Shown here one piece after another: positions 22,135 through 32,500 of a DNA stretch of 64,000 bases. The DNA lies in NCBI GenBank assembly GCA_026315105.1, contig CM048745.1, positions 151,790,323 through 151,854,322 on the forward strand. Direction: 5' to 3'. Position numbers and translations under genes: made by a program. The notes under the pieces are model-generated. The model was given only the letters and a program-made list of their open reading frames with translations, had not been told where the DNA came from and did not search any database. The stretch's first letter is position 1. Each line of letters begins with the position of its first letter. Source of the stretch: Locusta migratoria. Taxonomy: Eukaryota; Arthropoda; Insecta; Orthoptera; Acrididae.

Positions 22135-22412
22135 CGGTACCGACCGGCCGCTGTGTCACGCTCAGCCTGAGTGCCATGTGGTCAACTTACCGTTCTCCCG
22201 CCAGTTGCCAATTTTCGTCACCTGAGCCGCTACGTCACAGTCAAGTAGGTCCTCAAACGTCCTCGCAAGACTGAGTGCACCCCACTTGCCAACAGCGCTC
22301 GTCCGATCCGGGTGGCAACCCATTCAAGTGCCAGACAAGTCTGACGGTTCCAGATTTAGTTAATGTGACGGGAACTATTGAGGCGGCACAACCCTTGGAG
22401 AAATTACTAATA
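22135..22412 (+). mobile_element. 5S-rRNA-related SINE
   Basis: It starts CCGACCGGCCGCTGTGTCA and continues with GAGTGCACCCCACTTGCCAA. It then has a part antisense to 5S rRNA (GGTGGCAACCCATTCAAGTG, GTCTGACGG, TGACGGGAACTATTG). A copy in the other orientation is at 30445-30605. Confidence 0.6.
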
Positions 22413-23126
22413 TTTCGACAAATAATCACGAAGTACGCAGATGGCTTACTTGGCATGTTTTATTGTAAAGCGTTTGCTGTATGTCACACCAGAGTTAGTG
22501 GAAAGCGTAGCTCGTCAGCAGGGCGACGATTACGTTGCAGCCAGAGTACCGTGGTTACAACTGAATTTTCTCCGTGCTGTCGAGCTGTTCGCAGTAATTA
22601 GATGTTTGTAACGCGAGTATGAGCTATAGCGAAAGTCGTAATATCTTATCGTAATAAACGATACCGAGTGACGCAAGAGGTGTCTTTCTTCATGTACGAG
22701 AGGTCGCGGTCCCCTGAGGCATCGTATCTGTAATTGCGAAATTTCAACAAATAATGTTTAAAAAAATGGGAGGGGAGGGGATATAAGGGGGACTGGAGTA
22801 GGGAAGGAGTGGGGTGGGGAGGAGAAACTGGAGGAGCAGGCTGCCGTTCCTGCTGATAGGGGGTTGTGACGTAGCCGCTGGACGACGCAACGGGCCAATT
22901 GAAATAAACGCGCACGGACAAAAGGGCGTCACAAAGGGACAGCGGAGCAGTCTGTGGGCGCGTCGCCGACGACGTCCAAGTCGACGTCGGCTATGATTGG
23001 AGGGGGGAGGGGGCCACGGGTCAGGAGGAGAGGGGGTAGGACGCGGGGCGGCGCGATGCGATGCGTGCGCCTGGAACACGAGCGGTGGCACGCAAGGTGA
23101 GCCGAGTTAAGCGGGGACGGCCGTCT
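22413..23126. other. Upstream flank of the Tret1 short promoter
   Basis: GC increases steadily toward the promoter. There are purine-rich runs near 22770-22830 and CpG-rich sequence at 22900-23110. No separate gene is recognised. Confidence 0.4.
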
Positions 23127-23161
23127 TATAAGAGTGGCCCGGCCAGCCGGCGGTCCTCAGT
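23127..23161 (+). promoter_or_regulatory. Tret1: Core promoter of Tret1 short isoform: TATA box plus arthropod initiator
   Basis: TATAAGAG at 23127-23134 lies 32 bp before the A of a TCAGT initiator (23157-23161), the standard spacing. The surrounding 200 bp are GC-rich. The predicted start is the A at 23159. No clear downstream promoter element was seen. Confidence 0.65.
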
Positions 23162-23287
23162 GTCTCTCGAGACGACTTAGCGATTGGTGCCGCACCTCGC
23201 GCCCTGTGACAGTGCGTGTTACTCTGCGACCCGCCGAGCGGGCCCGACTTCTCCAGCGGGAACACACGCGACCAACGACGCGCCACC
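23159..23287 (+). other. Tret1: 5' UTR of Tret1 short isoform (predicted)
   Basis: 129 bp between the predicted initiator and the ATG. It has no upstream ATG, no splice site needed, and high GC. The boundary is inferred from the core promoter only. Confidence 0.55.
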
Positions 23288-23374
23288 ATGGTCAAGATGC
23301 TGATGCGAGCAGACACGCACATTAACATCAATGTGCCGCAGACCGGCCCCAAGCCCAAGTGCACCTGGTCGCAG
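23288..23374 (+). CDS. Tret1: Tret1 coding exon 1 (short-isoform start)
   Basis: It encodes residues 1-29, the cytoplasmic N-terminus. The start is chosen because it sits in a full Kozak context (CGCCACCATGG), no ATG lies between the predicted transcription start and it, and the first residues match the Tret1 short isoform. It ends TCGCAG before donor gtacaa, in phase 0. The following intron is 3068 bp (23375-26442). Confidence 0.93.
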
Positions 23375-26300
23375 GTACAAGTTGCCGTCCGGTTGCTATG
23401 CATGCCTTCTGTCTCTTGTACATCGATCTAGTAGATCTCTAAAGTCATTAAATGTCTGGGCTACTGCACTGGGAATATTCAAGTTACAATCTAGGTACAA
23501 TTTTTTATTCACCAGTACACAAGGTTGATCAAGAAATGCCCCTCCATAACGTCAGGGACTTAACAGCTACAACAGGTGTTTCAGTGAGAGGAGTAAATAT
23601 ATTAGGATGTGTTACTATAGATTAATTGCCAATAATATGCTATAGAACCCGTGCCCAATTTTTATCGAATACACAGATATAGCTGTTAGTATGTAACCCA
23701 AACAAATGACAGTTTCACTGATTCCTCTGTCTGTGATTGGTAGATCATCATTTTGAATTAAAAGCACAATTTTCTGTAGGTCCCATAGCTTTGTTATATG
23801 CTTACAAGGACTTTAAAATCTTAAGCTGACCTTTTAAGCTGAAAACTGATTACATAAAAATAAACTTTTAGAACATTCACAAACATGTGCTTTTAATTGA
23901 ATATGGTAATCTACCAGCAACAGACAGAAGAATCAGTGAAAATTTCATTTGTCTGAGTCACGTACAAGTTGTTTTATGGCATTTTTATTATAATTCGTCT
24001 ATACTACCACCACCGGAACATTTGCTGTTCCTCCTCGAACACACTGTATACCAGGGAAACCGACAGGGGGATGAGGGAGCCGCCTTTGTAATACTGGACA
24101 GAGGATTTACAGATCCATCACTTTCATTAAAGCGGCGAGAAACCTCCTGAAAACCCTGGTCAGAACTGGGTGTGATGGGAACAGTTTAATCCTGGGATAG
24201 TATTCCCACACAAAAAATATGAAAGCTTAGAGCATGTTTAAGTATATGAGAATAAAGTTAATGACATGTGCAATGTATGTGGGAACATATGGTATTACAC
24301 GTTATTGTAATCAAACCTCCCATTCCATCATCAGAACAGCGCAATAACAATCGGTATCCTAATAACTGTTACCTTTTAGCGTAGAATTTTGTCTTTACCG
24401 CTCGATGTTTGAAGCAAAATACAAATGCAGACGAGAACTTTGATACATATTGAGATTCACATCGAATGTTTCTATTTGATGCCACTTAAGTGGTTTGCAA
24501 ATCAATATTAATAACGTTTATACCCCTAAAGTGCAGATGGAGAAATCTATCCTGTGGCCTCGGCACTTGTATTAACATTAACTGCTTGGTCTCCGAGATG
24601 ATTTAGTTGACAAATACTGTCACGTGACATCAGTTTTGACTAGCACGTATCCGTCAGCAAGTTGGCGCAAGCTTTTGAAGCAAACAGGCAATTAACAACG
24701 AAAACGGGCTTAAAACTGTACTCCGACTAGGCCCAAATTCTCGGTGTCCCTAAATGGAGTCTTGTGCAATCTACGGCAATATACAGATCTGAATGACGTG
24801 GAACCATCAAAGGATATGTTTTCAGTTCTTTATGTTATAGTACATGTAAATGTTTAGCTCCCTGCAAAACGTAAGGTATCAATAAGTAAAATAACGTCCG
24901 CATTGAACAAAATTTCCGTACTTCAATGCACAGGTCTGAGAAGCGTTCCCCTTCGCTACTGACAAGTTACTGTTCACTAAAAACAAAAGTTCCTCTGCCA
25001 GATAATGAATGCGTCTTTAGATTGTGGTAGCTTCTGTCTGAAGTTTCCGTTCCTTTAAATTTCTGTATAAGAAGTGTCTGGCAGTACGAAAAAAAAATGT
25101 AATGTGTACTGATCCCTGGAAAGCTCATTGCTCCCTCTGAACTGGCGTTAACACTTCTGTGACGGTCAAGAAGCGCCTGACGACAACCAAGAGCCTCCTC
25201 GGATGATTAAAAATTCATTGGGCTGCTCTCGTAACGAGCGCAGCTTATTTTCTGCCGTGAACTGAACAGCCTCGATACAACAGCGAGGCCGTTACAGATC
25301 TTTTAAAGCACTGTTTCACTAAAAAAATTACTCCGGGTGGAACTTTACTAATCATTATACCAAGACCACGAGCCAAATCTGTGCTGAGACAGCCTTTGCC
25401 CACTTCAATGAGCAGAAACACTACAACACCAAATGTAGACTAAACATTACGCGAAATGAATGATATTAACGATAAGATGCTAGAACGTCTCCCTCAGAAA
25501 TTAGCACATTTCGCAGTTCAAAGTTCTGCAGAATAACACCCAGTGCATAGTATATACTGGCCCCTCTGAAACAGATTCGTTTTACGGCAAAGCCAGTTCG
25601 TTTCAGAGCGGCATTAAGCACGTGGCGTTCCAAGGTGAAGAATGAATTGTCTAATAAAATACAGTGTAAGTTCATATAAATATATAGTCTACTCGACATT
25701 GTTCCTTAGACAATTTGCTCCATTAATAATGTTCCCTGGGGATCATTTGCTGGCGGTGCTTCAAACGTGAACGCAGATACCCTGCTATTGTATTCTGAAC
25801 CGCAGACTTATTTCCGGTAGACTACCTCAGCATTCTACCGAAGAAGCTCCTCCCCCCTCCCCCGTTCTAGCACGCTTTGTTCGGCGTAGATCCTGGCCGC
25901 AGCTCCTTACCAGGAACCTACGTGACCGGCGACAGGCACCTAATCCGTAAGGACATCAATTACACTCGCGGATACAGACCCCAAATAGGGGGCGAACGGC
26001 CGACACCACGCCCATACTGAACGACTGGGCGACGAACTCTGGAGGAACCGTAATTCGTCTTGACGTCAACTGAAAAACGAGCCCTATAGGTAAAGGTGGT
26101 GGTAATAATGGCACGTCCTCGCTGACTAACCACACTAATGTGAGCGACATTGGAAACATTACAGTGATGACCTAACAGACAGGAAAACAGTATGGAGTCT
26201 ATACAACTGATGTCAGAGCTATTAAAATCTAAACGAACGACTCCATTACAAAACTAAGTACCAAACCTAAATTAAAGGAAACCTTGTTCAGCAATAACTT

Positions 26301-29300
26301 TAATAACCATGATAGTTTTACTTCTATAGCTATTTTGACGTGGAACTGATTTCAGATAAATTTCCATAGCTGTGAACCATATAATTTAGTAAATTCACTT
26401 ACGTTAGCAAATAGTAAAAATATATGGCTTTTCTGCTTGCAGGTGCTGGCATCTGTGTCCGTGTCCATAGGATCTCTCGTGGTTGGATTTTCTTCCGCAT
26501 ACACATCACCAGCGCTTGCATCCATGAAAGCCGACACCAACAGTACAATCACCGTTGACGAACAACAGGTAAGATTTCGAGCAACATGTGTAGTTTTATC
26601 GCAGTTGCAACAGACAGCTAGTCATTCTACATTTTTGCGGTATTTCTCTGAATTACAACAAGTGTAGCTATTTATGTGAATCACAATGTTCTTATAATAC
26701 TAGAGAATGTACTTCAAAGTAATTGAAAAAGTTGCCGAATTTTAAACACGAATACTAACATGAATTTCACTTTGCACCTAGGTCGTATGCTCTAGCTAAA
26801 AAAATAGAAGGGAGAGAGAAAAAGAAAAGAAAAAAATGGGAATAGCTACAAAAATTAGTTACAAGCTGTCATATGGAAATTAAGTAACAAAGAAAAATAT
26901 TGCAGTTTATATTGAAGTACGATGAAAATTTCATTTCTGGGAACAGTTGCAACAAGTATGTTCCTACCACGGTTTTACCTTGTAATCATTTGCGTCTACA
27001 CTGATTAACTCTTAATGCCTGCCAGCGGAAAGTTTGCTTGAGAATCAGATAATTGCTGCATTTTGAGTAATGTAAACAAGTTTCGTGCATTTATGGAAAG
27101 TAGGAGCAATCACAAGTAGGAAATGCTGTGTCCCTCATTAAAGTCAACAAACTCCAGCGGGAGTTTCCACGAGCACCTTCGGCTGTCGCCGTAGAAACAA
27201 TGTAGAGCGGCCCCGGCGTGCCTGTATTAGCATCGCAACGCGATAGGAGGCGAACGACCGTGGCCCAGAAAACCTCATCTCAAGACTCGAGGAACGCGGC
27301 AAAGGCGTTGCCTCTATAGAGGCACCGGCGACCCGCCCTTTCATTACCAGGTTGTCGTCTGCCAAGGTTGGGGACGCCTTTGTCATGTTGAGACTGGTAG
27401 GATAGTGTGTAGGGCGTGATACAGCAGACACATATTGGTAAATTCGTAACTAATTCAAAGATTGGTTTGATCACTACATGGCTCAAGGGGGCACGGTACT
27501 TTTCGTCGTGGTATGCACTTGCCTTCCTCGATAATTACTAGAAAGGGAAAAATTCATTTTCAAGTCCCATTTTCCACTTTAAAGAAAATATCCCAAGATA
27601 TGAAATAAACCCTATTACTTACAAAGAATCGATCTGCAAACCTTTAGTTCCACAGAGGGAACATATACGCCAAGGAGCCACAGATTCTGCATTTCTTTCG
27701 TACGACTGTAGTATATACTTGGATGCGAAAAACTTACAAACGTTGCTGTAGTACATAAACAGGTGCCCGACCACTGTGCAAATTCACGTCGAAGTGCCTG
27801 GCAGAGGCTTAATCGAACCACTAATGTGCTTCTGAATCGTTTCCGAGAAAGCTAAAGTTTCAAGTTTTACGAATCTGTTACAATACCTTAAACACTTGCT
27901 AGCAGAGCAACTGGCTAAGAGGGCTGGCTACGTTCGAGTCTCGTATTTTTTCTCATTTCTAGTCTCTCTCCGAACACTTGCATCGTTATGGTTACCAACT
28001 GTTGATTAACAACTCATCAGTTTCTAGTACTGAAATCAAGCAATAAGCGGCATAGGAAGTAGGAAAGCAGGCATGACAGACCGATTCCATGAATACGTGT
28101 TGCTTCAGAAGCAACACGAGTATAGATTGTTCAAAGCAGGTGTAACCTGGAATGAAGTCCCTTCACCACACGTACGATTTTCAAATTCGTTCTACCATCA
28201 GAGACCATTTTGGCTTGTTTTCCTTGAGGCACCAAGCCACACAAAATGTCTCCATCCAGTTCTGTCGACCTCCTGACTGACCAGGACTTCTGTGTGTGTT
28301 GCAGGAATCCTGGATAGGCAGTCTGATGCCCCTGGCGGCTTTGCTGGGAGGCGTCGCTGGCGGTCCTCTGATCGAAGCCATCGGCAGAAAGACCACCATC
28401 CTGGCCACGGCAGTACCCTTCATAATCTGTAAGTATCCACTATCACCTGCTAGTTAACGGGACCAATACGTGTTACGCGTAGAAAATACAAATATTCTTT
28501 TATGGAATTCGAATCTTCACGATCTTGTTCATATTCTCTCCAAAAGGACTTTCCTGAATAATGGTTTTAGGACATTAACTGTATTTGTCATACCCCGATT
28601 TAGTTATCAATTTGTGTGCTTAGTACTGACAAGCTTTTTATCAGCTGAATCACGCAAGCACTGTTCAGCATAATTCAATGAAATTTACAAAATATCAAAG
28701 ATAACTATCTTCAACTATTGAACCTCACGCAGTAAAGGAAAAATAGCGCCGTAACCTTTTTCGAACCTAAAACAATCATGAGACAGATGTTCTAGTCCAA
28801 AGACATTTTTTTGTATTTTACTTCGGGCTTCCAGCACCTTGTGGCGAAATATTCTTGGTATGGTGCTGACCTGCGGTACACATGATTGAAATGAGCTACT
28901 TGATCGTAACTAGCACAAGCAGCGACGCAATACACTGTAAACAGATCTTCGCAACAGAGTTATTTTTTATTTAATTTACATGATTGTAAGTAAAAAATAA
29001 TTGTAAACATGAATTTACAGTGTGCTCTGTCACTAGTGCTAATTGCGTTCAAGTAGGCCATTTAAATCATCCTTTGTGAAGGTATCACGATCCCAAGAAT
29101 ATTCCGCCACAAGTCTTTGTTAAGAACTGAATCCAGTAGTAAACAATAATATATGTTCTTCAGATTGGATTAAATTATCTGGAACGTTGTCCTCCACGAT
29201 CGCAGAATGGTTTATGTAATAGGAGAAATAGACATCATTTATCTTTAAAAAAAAATTATTTTTAGCAAATCGATTGCAGTTACATAGTAACCACCTTCAG

Positions 29301-29436
29301 TGCTGAGGCACAACTACGATGGCAAGTCATTTAAAACCAACAGTGATATTTGTTTTTCAAGAATTTAACTGAAAGTTTTTGCTAAAAATGAGAGAAACAA
29401 GATTTAATGATCGATGTTGCCTGTTTCACTGGATTA

Positions 29437-29501
<65 letters not shown>

Positions 29502-32500
29502 TAAATAAATAAATAAATAAATAAATAAACGGAAATGGATGAGAATGGCTGCTTGATGATGAACCATTGGGTTCGAAATCTAAAACGGCATATTAAAAAA
29601 AATACATATGCATTATTAATAGTTTCTTCAGCGCACGAACAAGCCTGCGTTTTGTACACAGCCGCGGTCCCAAAATGTCAAATTTGGACTAAACACCAGG
29701 TAGTTAATGTCTGGCAGAAATATCATTGTTGTAAGTCCAAAAGGCTTCTCGCAAATGGGCCAAAGGTTTGTTGTCAACATGGCCTAGGTAGGGAGTTAGG
29801 CTGGACGTATTGGTCCCGTCGAGTCTCGCAGCCTTATCCACGCGACCCCTGGCTAACTGGCTGCCCTCTCCTCCCCTTGCAGCCTTCCTGCTGATCGGGC
29901 TGGCGGTGAACGTGCCGATGATCCTGGCGGGCCGGTCGGTGGCCGGCTTCTGCGTGGGCATCGCGTCGCTGTGCCTGCCCGTCTACATGGGCGAGACCGT
30001 GCAGGCCGAGGTGCGCGGCATGCTCGGCCTCATCTCCACCACGTTCGGCAACCTGGGCATCCTGCTCTGCTACGCCATAGGCAACTGCCTCAACTGGTGG
30101 AAGCTCGCGCTCTTCGGCGCCTGCCTGCCCGTGCCCTTCCTCGTCTGCACCTGCTTCGTGCCCGAAACGCCCAGATGGTACATCTCCAAGAGTGAGTATT
30201 TCACACGACAACCCTTCAACTATTTCCTAGACTGGAGAGATTCTGCCTTTTTCTCATTTCACTTCTTACTCTTCGACACTACATACTTTGGCGGACCTTG
30301 GCCGCCTCAACATCTTTCTCCAAACATCTCTGCTTTCCTCTTCCATCCTCGGACGTCCATCTTCGTGAGACCATGAAACACAATGCCCAACCATCAAGCT
30401 CTGTCAGCTCTTTCTTCTGGTGGAACACATTCTGGCTTTCGTTATCCCAACAGCCGTGCCCTTGTGGATACACCAGTTCACGGTAGATCACTTAAGCACT
30501 GCCGGGATTGACCACCACTCAGATGGGTCACCGTCCGGGTCTTCCGAGAGCTTGTTGGCAAGCAAGGTGCACTCAGTCATTATAAGGCCAACTGAGTAGC
30601 TACTTAATTGAGGAAGAGCAACTGGTTTCCATTTTTACCCATTTAATGGCAGGAAAAAACATCTCAATCACAAATCGTACTTTTCTTCCGTCAATTGTAC
30701 GCGTGTAAAATGCCACAGTCTACAGTGCAATATCAACTACTTTCGGTCCTACTTTGGACCATCTTCAGGATTGCAACTCCACTGATGTGTAGCTGGGCAG
30801 GTGATTGGGAACCTTCAAGTGTGTCACTTCTCTCAAGCACCTGCCCTGTTCCACGACATCAGTGGAGTTGCAGTCCTGAAGACGGTCCAACAAAGGACGG
30901 AAATTAGTTGATACAAATAAGAATCATAGCACTCTAGACTGTTTTATGTAGAAATTAGATAAAAACCAAAAATGTTTCCGAAAATATGTTTTAATGCGTA
31001 GGAGGAGGATTATGAAAATACCTAACTTTAACACATGCAGAACACGATAATCGTGTACCTTTTGAACCCTCATACTTCGGTTTAGAACGATGGTATGGTA
31101 AAGGTCACTGTGGCAATTGATAGAAGAAATGTATGATATGTGATTGTATATTTTTTCCTGTATGAATATGGTTTAAAACCGGAATTGATTGCAAAGTTAA
31201 TTCCAAAGCGCAATGTAACGCATTTCTTGAAGTATATTACTTCTGTCGATCATAGCCTAACCAAAATTTACAGTACTCTCCACATACCAATTACACTATA
31301 AAACATCTTCACAGACTTTAAAAACTTATTTAGATAGAGTCGCAGTTAGATTTCCTCTTTTCCTCTCTTATTATTTACTTTTCAACTAAAACAACAAATT
31401 ACGGCAAGTCTCACAGGCCATCCATTAAAACTTTGAGCCTTAGTCTAATATAGTTTTCCCCCTTCTGTTACCGCACGATGCTACAAGCGCCCTAAGTCGC
31501 ACATAAATTGTCTGTTACTGTCATTGCATAAAAATAGATCTGCCACAAGGATTCATGTAATTTGAGAAAATCTCTGTACGCCAAAAACGTGCACGGCGCC
31601 TTCGAAGGATTTTATAAAAATAAACTTAACACTATTTCCGATTTTGGAGAAATATTGTCCTGTACCTAGGCTTTACCTGTCTAGCCTACACTAACGTTGC
31701 TAACCTTAAATGAGACTCGTTATACTGATTTGCCGCTGCTATTGCTAATGAAGTGGCCCAGAGAAACTCGAGTCTGACAGTAGCTTTCTGTTGCAGACAA
31801 GACCAAGAGAGCGCACAAGGCACTGCAGTGGCTGCGGGGCAAGGACGCAGACGTGACGGCGGAGCTGCACGAGATCGAGAAGAACCACCTGGACTCCATC
31901 AAGAACGCGCCCGCCTCCGCCCTCGACCTGTTCAACAGGAGCAACATCAAGCCCATCACGGTCAGCATGGGCCTCATGTTCTTCCAGCAGCTCAGCGGTA
32001 TCAACGCGGTCATCTTCTACACCGTCGACATCTTCAGGGTAAATATTGCCGCCATTTTACCAATCATCTTCCTACAGTGAAGTAAAGACTTTCTAGCGAC
32101 TACGGCCCTTTACGCCTGACGACTAATTTGGGCCCCCAATGCTTCGTTGCAGGATGCCGGCAGCACGATCGACGGCAACCTCAGCACCATCATCGTGGGC
32201 ATTGTCAACCTGGGCTCCACGTTCATCGCGACCGCACTCATCGACCGCCTCGGCCGCAAGGTGCTGCTGTACATCTCTGCCATCGCCATGAACCTGTCCC
32301 TCCTCGCCCTAGGAGCCTTCTTCTTCCTCAAAGACACGGGCTACGACGTTCAAGAATACGGCTGGCTGCCGCTGGCCAGCTTCGTCATCTTCGTCGTCGG
32401 GTTCTCGCTGGGATTCGGGCCCATCCCGTGGCTCATGATGGGAGAGATCCTGCCAGGTAAGCTGACATTTTATCGTATTACCAGTAGACCAATGTAGTAC

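Noticed and set aside
29834..30211. 125-codon minus-strand ORF
   Set aside because: Shadow of Tret1 exon 4 caused by high third-position GC.
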